This document shows positions 9,766 to 18,477 of a stretch of 64,000 nucleotides of DNA, in pieces. The DNA is from Methylobacterium sp. WL1. GTDB taxonomy: Bacteria; Pseudomonadota; Alphaproteobacteria; Rhizobiales; Beijerinckiaceae. The notes under the pieces were generated by a model. The model had not been told where the DNA came from. It saw only the letters and a list, made by a program, of their open reading frames with translations, and did not search any database. Made by a program: the position numbers and the translations under genes. Each line of letters begins with the position of its first letter. Position 1 is the first letter of the stretch. The DNA lies in NCBI RefSeq assembly GCF_008000895.1, contig NZ_CP042823.1:682001-746000 (forward strand), written 5' to 3'.

Positions 9766-11082
9766 TTGGATCGGACCGAAACCCTCGCGGCCCTGCGGCG
9801 CGGCGATCTCGCGGGCGCCCGGGAACTGCGGTTGCCGGACGGACTCGCTGAATTTCCCCAGGAGGTGTTCGGCCTCGCAGACACCCTGGAAGTGCTGGAT
9901 CTCGGACGTGGTAGCCTCGCCGATCTGCCGGTCGATCTCGGCCGCCTCAAGAATCTGAGGGTGCTGTTCTGCTCCGGCAATCCGTTCGCGCGGCTGCCGT
10001 CCGTCCTCGGCCAATGCCCGACGCTGAGCCAGCTCGGCTTTCGCGGATGCGGCATCCGGGAGGTGCCGGCGGAGGCGCTGCCACGCGACCTGCGCTGGCT
10101 CACCCTCACGGACAACCGGATCGAGACGCTGCCGAACACGCTGGGGGCACGGCCGCTGCTACAGAAGCTGATGCTGTCGGGCAACCGCATCGCGCATCTG
10201 CCCGAGAGCTTGGCGGAGGCGCAGAACCTCGAACTGATCCGCCTGTCCTGCAACCGTCTCGAGGCGCTGCCGCCTTGGCTGGCACGCCTGCCGCGCCTCG
10301 CCTGGATCTCCTACGCGGGCAATCCCGCCGAACCGCCGACGGAGCCCGCACCGGCGGCGGCCGTGCCGTGGACCGCGCTCGAGGTCGGCGATTTGCTTGG
10401 GGAGGGTGCCTCGGGCCGGGTCCACCGCGCCGTCTGGCGCGGACCTACTGGCCCGCAGGAGGTTGCGCTGAAGCTGTTCAAGGGCGCGATGACCAGCGAC
10501 GGTCTGCCGGAGCGCGAGATGGTAGCCTGCCTCGCTGCCGGAACCCATCCGGCGCTCACAGGCGCCCTCGGCCGGCTCGTCGACCATCCCGACGGTTCGC
10601 AGGGCTTGCTGCTCCGGCTCTTGCCGGCCCAGTGGCGCGTGCTCGCCGGCCCGCCGAGCCTCGCGAGTTGCAGCCGTGACGTCTACGACCCCACCCTGAC
10701 GCTTGCCACAGGGCATGGCCTGCGCATCGCCGGCGCGGTGGCCGAAGCCGTGGCCCATCTGCACGGGCGTGGCCTGCTCCACGGCGACGTCTACGCCCAC
10801 AACACGCTGTGGAATGCCGCAACCGGCGCCGCCGTGCTCAGCGATTTCGGCGCCGCCTCGGCGCTGCCTGCTGGCGAAGACGGTGCGGCGCTGAAGCGGA
10901 TCGAGGTGCGGGCGGTGGGGATCCTGCTGAGCGAGTTGCTGGACCGCAGCGACGGGGCCCCGAACGGGCTGCAAACGCTTGTGGAGGCCTGCCTGCAACC
11001 GACCCCGACGAACCGGCCCGATCTGGCGGAAGTGATCTCAGCGATCACGACCGAAGAAACCTTTGACCGGTGCTTAACCTAG
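9766..11082 (+). CDS. Leucine-rich-repeat protein kinase
   Basis: A 438-residue fusion. Residues ~1-190 hold several leucine-rich repeats (for example 'LRWLTLTDNRIETLPNTLG' and 'LQKLMLSGNRIAHLPESL'). After an Ala/Pro linker, residues ~205-430 are a Hanks-type protein kinase: glycine loop GEGASGRV, catalytic lysine in 'VALKLF', catalytic loop 'HGDVYAHN' (HGD in place of HRD) and metal motif 'SDFG'. All key residues are therefore present and it should be active. The start codon is TTG (9766), 4 bases after the DUF1192 gene. No signal peptide or membrane segment is seen, so it probably acts in the cytosol. Substrate unknown; the repeats suggest protein-partner recognition. Confidence 0.85.
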   Translation: MDRTETLAALRRGDLAGARELRLPDGLAEFPQEVFGLADTLEVLDLGRGSLADLPVDLGRLKNLRVLFCSGNPFARLPSVLGQCPTLSQLGFRGCGIREVPAEALPRDLRWLTLTDNRIETLPNTLGARPLLQKLMLSGNRIAHLPESLAEAQNLELIRLSCNRLEALPPWLARLPRLAWISYAGNPAEPPTEPAPAAAVPWTALEVGDLLGEGASGRVHRAVWRGPTGPQEVALKLFKGAMTSDGLPEREMVACLAAGTHPALTGALGRLVDHPDGSQGLLLRLLPAQWRVLAGPPSLASCSRDVYDPTLTLATGHGLRIAGAVAEAVAHLHGRGLLHGDVYAHNTLWNAATGAAVLSDFGAASALPAGEDGAALKRIEVRAVGILLSELLDRSDGAPNGLQTLVEACLQPTPTNRPDLAEVISAITTEETFDRCLT

Positions 11083-11107
11083 GGCCATTCGCGATCCGGG
11101 ATGACGA

Positions 11108-11959
11108 TCATGCATCCGGGGCCGCCACGATCACCGGCCCTTCAGCCCTCAGTTCCCCGGATACGTACCAGCTATCCCACTGGGAGAACTGCTGAAAAAC
11201 CCGGACATATCCCTTCGCCGCGAGAAGCGCGTCGATCGCGACCTCGTTCTTCGGATTGTTCTCGACAGATAGGACATTGAATTTTCGGCTGAAGCTGTAA
11301 GCCGAAAGGATGTCGAGTTCGCTCCCCTCGGTATCGATCGACAGGTAATCGATGCAAGGTGGCGCCGCGTAGGCGTCGAGCAGATCGTCCAGGGAAATGG
11401 TTTCGATCTCGATGCGCTGCCCACGGCTGCGCGTCTCGGCGAAATGGTCGGACTCAGCGAAACGGGCGATGCCGCTCAATTCGGGATCCGAGTCGTTGGT
11501 GGCGATGAAGGTGACCGTCTCGTGCGACCGGGACGAAACGCATCTGTGTTCGATCGCGGCGTCTCGCTCGGCCGCCAACGCGGCGTGCCAGATAGGATTC
11601 GGCTCCGCAAGAATCCCCTTCCACCCCAGTGTTTTTTCGAGCAGCCACGTGTTGCTGTTCTTCCTGCCATTCGTGGCCCCGAATTCTACAAAGTAGCCGC
11701 CGATCTTCTCGCCCAGCTCGAAGCAAACCCAGAGATCCTGCAAAATCTGCGATTTCGATTGAGACCTTCGCGCAAGGCAATACGCAAGGAACGTCGCATC
11801 GCGATCCAATACGAACCGTCGTACCTGCTTCCTGTTGAGGCGCAAAGCGTTGAATAACATCTTTTGGATGGCAACATTGTCTAACAGCTTGCCGGCCAAG
11901 CTAGACGCACCGGAAAGGAGATATTCCCTCGAAGTCATCACCGTCCGGCCCAGATACAT
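11108..11959 (-). CDS. FkbM family methyltransferase
   Basis: A 283-residue S-adenosylmethionine-dependent methyltransferase of the FkbM type, which usually methylates hydroxyl groups on sugars or polyketides. The SAM-binding start is 'GYFVEFGATNGRKNSNT', followed by the acidic 'GILAEPNP'; the family motif 'IDYLSIDTEGSELDIL' lies in the second half. Base composition is lower in GC than the neighbours, so transfer is possible. It sits alone at the edge of the flagellar cluster with a 285-base gap to the MotE-like gene. Methylation of a surface or flagellar glycan is a reasonable guess, but there is no direct evidence. Confidence 0.82.
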   Translation of the reverse strand: MYLGRTVMTSREYLLSGASSLAGKLLDNVAIQKMLFNALRLNRKQVRRFVLDRDATFLAYCLARRSQSKSQILQDLWVCFELGEKIGGYFVEFGATNGRKNSNTWLLEKTLGWKGILAEPNPIWHAALAAERDAAIEHRCVSSRSHETVTFIATNDSDPELSGIARFAESDHFAETRSRGQRIEIETISLDDLLDAYAAPPCIDYLSIDTEGSELDILSAYSFSRKFNVLSVENNPKNEVAIDALLAAKGYVRVFQQFSQWDSWYVSGELRAEGPVIVAAPDA

Positions 11960-12244
11960 GAATTTGCGCAGCGCAGTAAATGTTTTTACTGTAATGTCAA
12001 GGACACTGCGCAGCGCATCTCATGCGATCGGCACCGATTCAGTTCGGTCCCGAGCCGGCAGACGATACGATTTCCCGAAAACCCTGGCCCGCTCCGGGAC
12101 CAGGTCGCCGCGCGGGCATCCAGGAAAGACCCGGCCTCGCCCTTCGACACCGGGACACCGGGCGATCTCCATTCGTCATCGTCGACCGAGGCGGAGGCCG
12201 GGAGGCGCTGCCGCATCGGCGTGAGACCGGAGGGCCTCGCGAGC

Positions 12245-13102
12245 CTATCGCGACAGCGGTGGTCCCGGATCGATCGCCGGCAACTCGTTCGCCGGGAGGG
12301 CCGCGCCGACCTGCGCCTGCGCAGTTCCGACCCCGCGCGCCCGGTTGGCCAGGGTGACGGTGAGGCGCTCGGCCGTATCGGGCTGCATCGCCGAGAGCAC
12401 CTCGGCCATCTTGCGCGGGTTCATGGCCAGCACGATCGGCACCAGCACGTCCTGGCCGAGGCGGTCGAACACCCGGGCAGCATCCTTAGGCTTCATCGTC
12501 TCGTACATCGTGACGATGTTCTTGAGCCCCTGCTTCTCGGCGTCCTCGCGGGCCTTGGCAGCCGAATCGACCTTCTCCTCCGCCTGCTTAAGGTCGCCCA
12601 GCCCGGTCTCGAGCTTGCGTTCGGCCTCGTTGAGCATCTTCTCGCGCAGTTCCAGCTCGTCGTTCTTCTGCCGCAGCGCGTCGCGCCGGGCGCCGAGCTT
12701 TTCCAGGAGCGCGCGTTCGGTCGGGGAACCGGATGCCGCCTTCGCCGGCTCGGGCGCGGGCATCTCCGACGGCTTCTCGATCGGTGCCGCGGCCGTCTCC
12801 TCCTTGGCGCCGACCGAGCCGGTGGTACCGGGATCGGGGGGCTCGTAGCCGGTGCGCGCCCGGGCCACCGCCCGGCCGTATTCGGGCAGGGTTCCGGCAC
12901 CCGGCAGGCCGACCTGCCCCAGGGTGAGCAGCTTGAGCAGCAGCAGGCCGCCGGCTGCGATCGCCACGGCATCGATCAGGCGCAGCCGCACCGGCCGCAC
13001 GGGCTTCAACCGCGGGCGGCGCAGGGCCGTGGCGTCCGTGCGTGGCGCCTTCGGGGTCGGCTTGGGTGCCGGTGGGATCTTCGGGGCCGGGACGCCGGTC
13101 AC
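12245..13102 (-). CDS. MotE-type flagellar protein with MgtE-like N domain
   Basis: A 285-residue protein with one membrane segment near residues 44-62 (IDAVAIAAGGLLLLKLL), a proline/alanine-rich linker, a long charged coiled coil (~135-200, 'ELELREKMLNEAERKLETGL') and a C-terminal helical MgtE-N-like domain ('MKPKDAARVFDRLGQDVL', 'MNPRKMAEVLSAMQ'). This matches the alphaproteobacterial MotE group, which in rhizobia acts as a periplasmic chaperone for MotC. The start is GTG at 13102, overlapping what looks like the original stop of the gene upstream (TGA 13099-13101). It is last in a leftward flagellar operon fliL-fliM-DUF6468-motE. Confidence 0.8.
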   Translation of the reverse strand: MTGVPAPKIPPAPKPTPKAPRTDATALRRPRLKPVRPVRLRLIDAVAIAAGGLLLLKLLTLGQVGLPGAGTLPEYGRAVARARTGYEPPDPGTTGSVGAKEETAAAPIEKPSEMPAPEPAKAASGSPTERALLEKLGARRDALRQKNDELELREKMLNEAERKLETGLGDLKQAEEKVDSAAKAREDAEKQGLKNIVTMYETMKPKDAARVFDRLGQDVLVPIVLAMNPRKMAEVLSAMQPDTAERLTVTLANRARGVGTAQAQVGAALPANELPAIDPGPPLSR

Positions 13103-13139
13103 GCGGCGCGCGCCCGGACGCGGGCGAGGGCGCGCTCGC

Positions 13140-13601
13140 TCATGGCCAGGGCCGGCGGCGGCGGCGCCGAGGCGCTCGCCGTTGGGGCTCGCGGGCTCGG
13201 ACCGGCGCGTCGCGGGAACCTCGGCTCGGGGACCGGCCGCGGGCGGACGGCGGCTCGGACCGGACCGGCGCGGCCCGCATCTGCGCGACGATTGCGCCGA
13301 TGCGCATCACGACGGTCTCCCCGGCCTCCACCTGCGCAGCCAGTTCGGCGGAGCGGGCTGTGGCGGCCTCGATCCGCGTGGTCAGGGTGCGGTCGCCGTC
13401 ATCGATCGCCGAGCGCAGCCCCGCGATAGCGCGCTCGGCGGTGCTGGTGGCGACCATCAAGTCGCCGATAGTCTGGCGCAAGGCCGCCTCGTCACCCTTG
13501 AGTTGGCTGATCCGGCGCGACAGGCGCAGGCAGGTGACGATCGTGGCCGCCAGGAGGACGGCGACCAGGATGTCGGCGGCGAGCGTGACGAAGAGACTCA
13601 T
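13140..13601 (-). CDS. DUF6468 flagellar-cluster protein, C-terminus probably frame-shifted
   Basis: A 153-residue protein with an N-terminal membrane segment (LAADILVAVLLAATIVTCL) followed by a coiled coil with a conserved 'LKGDEAALRQTIGDLM' block; DUF6468 proteins always sit in flagellar clusters, and their role is unknown. After about residue 115 this frame becomes an arginine-rich tail unlike the family. Another frame reads 'PAAGPRAEVPATRRSEPAS' then 'NGERLGAAAA', and a third ends 'MSERALARVRARAA' with a TGA at 13099-13101 that overlaps the MotE GTG. Two single-base slips between about 13145 and 13245 would restore a protein ending at 13099. Confidence 0.7.
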   Translation of the reverse strand: MSLFVTLAADILVAVLLAATIVTCLRLSRRISQLKGDEAALRQTIGDLMVATSTAERAIAGLRSAIDDGDRTLTTRIEAATARSAELAAQVEAGETVVMRIGAIVAQMRAAPVRSEPPSARGRSPSRGSRDAPVRAREPQRRAPRRRRRRPWP

Positions 13602-13620
13602 GATCCGGACCTATCGCACG

Positions 13621-14835
13621 CTAGACGTCTGTGTGGCTGTTCATCGAGGCCTCGTAGGCCTGGATGGTCGTGCGCGAGCGGCGCAGGGGCCGGGTGACCT
13701 GCACGGCGATGTTACCGTCGACCTGGCCGATCCGTCCCTGGGTGAGGGCCCAGTCGCCGCAGCGCACCGCAATCAGGTCGGAGGGCTTGGCGTCGAACAT
13801 CAGGGTGTCGCCGACCTTGAGGCGCATCACCTGCTTAAGCGGCAGCATCATCTCGTGCAGCACCGCCTCCATGGTGACGTCGGCCTGCCAGATCTCGGTG
13901 GCGAGGTGGCCCTCCCAGACATGGTCTCGGCCGAGCTTCTCGCCCATGAAGCTCTGGGTCAGCAGTTCCCGGATCGGCTCGATGGTCGCGTAGGGGAACA
14001 GGATCTGCAGCATGCCGCCGCGCCCGTCGACGTCGAGGCGGAGGCTGATCAGGATCGCGGCGTTGCCGGGGCGGGTGATGGTGGCGAAGCGCGGGTTGGT
14101 CTCGATCCGGTCGATGCCGAAGGTCACCGGCGAGAGCGGCTGGAACGACATCTCCAGGTCGCCGAGCACGATCTCCACGAGGCGGCGCACTAGCGTCATC
14201 TCGATCGACGTGAACGGCCGTCCGTCGAGACGGCTCGACGAGCCACCGCGCTTGCCCCCGAGCAGCAGGTCGAAGGTCGCGTAGGCGAGGTTCGAATCGA
14301 CTGTGACGAGGCCGGAATTCTCCCATTGCTCGGCGCGGAACACCCCCAGCAGGGTCGGGAGCGGGATCGCGTTGAGATAGTCGCCGAAGCGCACCGAGGT
14401 GATGTTGTCCAGCGTCACCTCGACGTTGTCCTGGAACAGGTTGCGCAGGGAGGTCGACAGCAACCGGATCATCCGGTCGAAGACGATCTCCAGCATCGGC
14501 AGGCGTTCGTACTGGACGACGCCCGAGTCGACGATGGCCTGAACGCCCCCGGCCCCCGAGGCCGAGAGCTCGCGCATCGAGAAGCCGAGGACGCCGTCGA
14601 TCTCGTCCTGGTTCAGCACCCGGTCGTTGCCGGCGAGCTCGGGGAGGTTGTCGCTCTCCCCGTCCTCAATCATCGTCGCCCATTCGGCGGCGACGTCTCC
14701 GGCGTTGCGCGTGGTGCCCTGCTCGGCGAGCGCCGCGCCCCATTCCTCGGCGAGCGACGTGTCGCCGCCCTCGGCGCCCTGCTCCAGGAGGGCGGCCGAC
14801 CAGTCGTCTTCGGGAAGTTCGTCCTCGGGTTCCAT
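13621..14835 (-). CDS. fliM: Flagellar motor switch protein FliM
   Basis: FliM is the C-ring protein that binds phospho-CheY and links to FliG and FliN to set rotation direction. The 404-residue protein has an acidic, low-complexity N-terminus, then 'RVLNQDEIDGVLGF', the conserved DEID switch-binding segment, the CheC-like middle domain and a C-terminal SpoA domain ('VGDTLMFDAKPSDLIAVRCG'). The family is usually ~320-340 residues; the extra length is the N-terminal extension, with repeated 'EWGAALAEQG/EWATMIEDG' pieces. It lies between fliL and the DUF6468 gene in a leftward operon. Confidence 0.9.
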   Translation of the reverse strand: MEPEDELPEDDWSAALLEQGAEGGDTSLAEEWGAALAEQGTTRNAGDVAAEWATMIEDGESDNLPELAGNDRVLNQDEIDGVLGFSMRELSASGAGGVQAIVDSGVVQYERLPMLEIVFDRMIRLLSTSLRNLFQDNVEVTLDNITSVRFGDYLNAIPLPTLLGVFRAEQWENSGLVTVDSNLAYATFDLLLGGKRGGSSSRLDGRPFTSIEMTLVRRLVEIVLGDLEMSFQPLSPVTFGIDRIETNPRFATITRPGNAAILISLRLDVDGRGGMLQILFPYATIEPIRELLTQSFMGEKLGRDHVWEGHLATEIWQADVTMEAVLHEMMLPLKQVMRLKVGDTLMFDAKPSDLIAVRCGDWALTQGRIGQVDGNIAVQVTRPLRRSRTTIQAYEASMNSHTDV

Positions 14836-14890
14836 CAGACGCGTCCGCTAGAAGCCTGGTTCGCGGTGACCTCCAGGGCCGACGGGTCGG

Positions 14891-15457
14891 TCACTGGACG
14901 ATCACGTCCTTGAACAGCACCGCCTCGACCTTGGCGGGATAGACGGCGACGTTCACGCGCCGCAGCAACTCCTCGCGCAGGCGGTAGAGCCCGACCGACC
15001 CGGTGAGGTCACTCGCACGCAGCTCGCGCATGTAGACCTGCAGGGTGTCCTCGATGCGCGGCATCAGGGGCTTCACCTCGTCCTCGACCCCGGCATCCTT
15101 GAGTTCCAGGGCGAGCCGCAGCTTGGCGTACTTGGCCTTCTCCTGTGGCGCGTCGGGGCTGAGGTTCAGCAGCATCTCGCGCATCTCGACGAACACGATC
15201 GGCTTCTTGCCGTCTGGGCCGACGCCCTTGGCGGCGTCGCCGTGCCCGCCGCCATGACCACCACCATGTCCGCCGCCCGAGGCAGCCTCCTTGCCCTCAC
15301 CGCCACCGCCAGACCCCATCATCATGAAGGCACCGCCGCCGCCGACGACGACCAGCAACACGGCCGCCCCGATCATGATGAGCTTCTTCTTGCCCTTCGG
15401 AGCCGCCTCGGCGCCGGCTTCGCCCTCTTCGGCGGCCTTTTTGGGCTTCTTGGCCAT
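14891..15457 (-). CDS. fliL: Flagellar basal body-associated protein FliL, with His/Gly-rich linker
   Basis: FliL is an inner-membrane protein at the stator that boosts torque and motor stability. The 188-residue protein has a lysine-rich cytosolic start, one membrane segment (~25-47), a linker and the periplasmic FliL domain ('LLNLSPDAPQEKAKYAKLRL', ending 'PAKVEAVLFKDVIVQ'). The linker contains three GGGH units (residues 61-72, about 15239-15277), an unusual histidine-glycine spacer. It is the first gene of the leftward flagellar operon; a perfect CtrA-type site lies 65 bases upstream of its ATG. Confidence 0.9.
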   Translation of the reverse strand: MAKKPKKAAEEGEAGAEAAPKGKKKLIMIGAAVLLVVVGGGGAFMMMGSGGGGEGKEAASGGGHGGGHGGGHGDAAKGVGPDGKKPIVFVEMREMLLNLSPDAPQEKAKYAKLRLALELKDAGVEDEVKPLMPRIEDTLQVYMRELRASDLTGSVGLYRLREELLRRVNVAVYPAKVEAVLFKDVIVQ

Positions 15458-15521
15458 GGGAAATAATACTCTCTCGCGGATATCCGCGTGCCGGGTATGA
15501 CCGGATATCGGAGCATTACGG

Positions 15522-15536
15522 TTAACGCGTCGTTAA
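15522..15536. promoter_or_regulatory. CtrA-type binding site, perfect TTAA-N7-TTAA
   Basis: TTAA at 15522-15525 and TTAA at 15533-15536, separated by exactly seven bases, is the full CtrA box known from alphaproteobacteria, where CtrA drives flagellar genes. TTAA is rare in DNA this GC-rich. The site lies 65 bases upstream of fliL and 179 upstream of flgF, so it more likely serves the leftward fliL operon. A second identical-form site is at 34127-34141. Confidence 0.6.
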
Positions 15537-15620
15537 GCGGGCAAATCCTGCCGGGCCAGGATTGCCGTAGCGCAGGCCCGACCCATCCGGGTGGTTGCCG
15601 GAGCGTCGCGCAAATCATTC

Positions 15621-15636
15621 AATTTGCATGCAAATT
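15621..15636. promoter_or_regulatory. 16-bp perfect palindrome in the flagellar divergent region
   Basis: AATTTGCATGCAAATT is a perfect 16-base palindrome lying 78 bases upstream of flgF. Its symmetry and position suit a dimeric regulator. The regulator is not known. Confidence 0.4.
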
Positions 15637-15651
15637 TGGATTTTTGAGCGT

Positions 15652-15667
15652 TGGCACAGCGGATGCT
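15652..15667 (+). promoter_or_regulatory. Possible sigma-54 (-24/-12) promoter for flgF
   Basis: TGGCACA-GCGG-ATGCT has the sigma-54 layout: GG and GC elements at the right spacing (TGGCAC, then TGCT), one base off consensus at the -13 region. It lies 47 bases upstream of the flgF ATG. Sigma-54 drives middle and late flagellar genes in Caulobacter, but use of RpoN for flagella in Methylobacterium-like bacteria is not established. Confidence 0.35.
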
Positions 15668-15714
15668 GAATGGATCGTTGCCGCCACCGCGGCACGCGAG
15701 TGTCAGAGTCCACG

Positions 15715-16455
15715 ATGCAGAATGCCCTCTTCGTCGGCGTGTCGAGCCAGGTGGCGCTTCAGCGCGAGCTGGACGTCATCTCCAACAACATGGCGAACGT
15801 CTCGACCACCGGCTTCAAGGGCCGGAGCACGCGGTTCCAGGAATACCTGATGCCGGTGGCGAGCGCGGATTCGTTCGCCCGCCCGGACAGGCGCCTCTCC
15901 TACGTCATCGACCAGGGCACGACGCTGGACCTGGGGCAGGGGCCGATCGAGCAGACCGGCAACCCGCTCAACGTCGCGGTGAAGGGCTCGGCGTTCATCG
16001 CGGTGCAGTCGCCCCAAGGCGAGCGCTACACCCGGAACGGCGCCTTCGAGATCGACCCGACCGGTGCGCTGGTGACCAGCGACGGCTACAAGGTCGTCGG
16101 CGACGGCGGGCCGATCACCATCAACCAGCAGGAGACCGGGCTGACGATCGGCCTCGACGGCACCGTGTCGACCAACCTCGGCATCCGCGGCAAGATCAAG
16201 CTCGTCACCTTCGCAAACCCGCAGCGTCTCACCAACGAGGGCGGCAACCTCTACGCGTCGCCCGAGCCGGCCCGCGCGGCCGGACTCGACGGCCGCCTGG
16301 AATCCGGCGCGCTGGAGCGCTCGAACGTCCGTCCGGTCATCGAGATGACCCGGCTGATGGACGTGAACCGCTCCTACGCAATGATGTCGAGCATGATCAG
16401 CCGCCTCGACGACCTGCGGGGCACGGCGATCCGCCGCCTCGCCGACGTCGCGTAA
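15715..16455 (+). CDS. flgF: Flagellar proximal rod protein FlgF
   Basis: FlgF forms part of the flagellar proximal rod in the periplasm. The 246-residue protein has the rod-family N-terminus ('VSSQVALQRELDVISNNMAN', then 'STTGFKG'), the FlgE/F/G central fold ('YTRNGAFEIDPTGALVTSDG') and the C-terminal helix with 'EMTRLMDVNRSYAMMSSMI'. The start at 15715 begins directly with 'MQNALFVGVS', as in relatives. It is the first gene of the rightward arm flgF-flgG-flgA-flgH; flgG follows after 13 bases. Confidence 0.9.
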   Translation: MQNALFVGVSSQVALQRELDVISNNMANVSTTGFKGRSTRFQEYLMPVASADSFARPDRRLSYVIDQGTTLDLGQGPIEQTGNPLNVAVKGSAFIAVQSPQGERYTRNGAFEIDPTGALVTSDGYKVVGDGGPITINQQETGLTIGLDGTVSTNLGIRGKIKLVTFANPQRLTNEGGNLYASPEPARAAGLDGRLESGALERSNVRPVIEMTRLMDVNRSYAMMSSMISRLDDLRGTAIRRLADVA

Positions 16456-16468
16456 GGGGGCTCGACCG

Positions 16469-17260
<792 letters not shown>

Positions 17261-17294
17261 CCGCGCGTCCTGCCCTCACTTCAGGTCTCCGATC

Positions 17295-18446
17295 ATGTAT
17301 GCCGGCTCCCAGATCGACCTTGCCGACCTGCCCCTCGTCAGCACGGCGACGGACGAGAGCGACCTCAACCCGATCGTCCGCCGGACCCGCCCGCGGGTGG
17401 CGCCCCCCGGCGCCGCGGTGCTTGTGCGCGCGGCGCTCGCCTTCCTGACCTTCGCGGCCATCGGCGCCCTTGCGATCCCGGCGATGGCCCAGACCGCCCC
17501 CCCGCAGAACGAGGCTCAGAAGGCGCAGCCGCGCCTGCGCGGAGACGTGACCGCCCGCGGCGATGTGCTCGCCCTGTCCGACCTCGTCGAGGGCGCGCCG
17601 GACGCGCTCGCCACGCGGCCGCTGTTCCGCTCACCCGCGCTCGGCGCCACCGGCACGATCCAGACCCGCCGCATCGTCGAGGCCGCCGCAGCCCTGGGCC
17701 TGACCGGCCTGGAGACCGGTGGCCGGATGCAGATCGCCGTGCAGCGCGCCGCGCGACGCCTGGGACCGCCGGATCTGGAGGCCGCGCTCAAGCGCGCCCT
17801 GGAGACGGGCTACGGCCTCGATCCGCGCAGCGTGGCCGTCCGCTTCGACGGCGACGGCCCGACGCTGCTGGCGCCGGTTGACCTCGCCGGTCAGGCCACG
17901 GCCCTCGACCTGACCTACGATCCGCGCTCCCGCCGCGTCACGGGTCTCGTCAGTCTCGGCGAGCGGCAGGCATCGCTCCGGGTCTCGGGCGTGGTGGTCG
18001 AACTGCGCGAGGTGGCGGTGCTCACCCGGTCGCTCAACCGGGGTGATCCGGTGCGAGACGGCGACCTCGTCGTCGAGCGCCGCCCCCGCGAGATGGTCGC
18101 GGCCGACGCGCAGGCCGGCGCCACGGCGGTCCTGGGTGAGGTCGCCCAGCACGCGCTGCCGGCCGGCACGGTGCTGCGGGTCTCCGACACCGCCCTGCCG
18201 GAGCTGGTGGCCCGGGGCGAGAGCGTGACCATCGTGTACGAGACCGCCAGCGTCAGCCTGTCGATGCGCGGGCTGGCCAACGAGGCCGGCCGGATGGGCG
18301 CGGTCGTCAACGTCGTGAATGTGGCCTCGAAGAAGGTCCTCCAGGCTACCGTGATCGGCCCCGGCCGGGTCTCGGTCGGCCCCGCCTCCACGACTCATCA
18401 GGCCGCCGCGGCCCCGCAAGTCCAGGCGACGGCGTCCCTGCGCTGA
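17295..18446 (+). CDS. flgA: Flagella basal body P-ring formation protein FlgA
   Basis: FlgA is the periplasmic chaperone for assembly of the P ring (FlgI). The 383-residue protein is long for the family because of a ~40-residue N-terminal extension before a membrane/signal segment (residues ~43-67, 'AALAFLTFAAIGALAIPAMAQ'). The SAF domain is seen at 'VAVLTRSLNRGDPVRDGDL', and the C-terminal FlgA domain has 'SVTIVYETASVSLSMRGLA'. No alternative start closer to the signal segment was obvious. It sits 34 bases after flgG and 31 before flgH. Confidence 0.85.
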   Translation: MYAGSQIDLADLPLVSTATDESDLNPIVRRTRPRVAPPGAAVLVRAALAFLTFAAIGALAIPAMAQTAPPQNEAQKAQPRLRGDVTARGDVLALSDLVEGAPDALATRPLFRSPALGATGTIQTRRIVEAAAALGLTGLETGGRMQIAVQRAARRLGPPDLEAALKRALETGYGLDPRSVAVRFDGDGPTLLAPVDLAGQATALDLTYDPRSRRVTGLVSLGERQASLRVSGVVVELREVAVLTRSLNRGDPVRDGDLVVERRPREMVAADAQAGATAVLGEVAQHALPAGTVLRVSDTALPELVARGESVTIVYETASVSLSMRGLANEAGRMGAVVNVVNVASKKVLQATVIGPGRVSVGPASTTHQAAAAPQVQATASLR

Positions 18447-18477
18447 TCGCCCATCCGATGCGTCAACGAGTTTCCCG

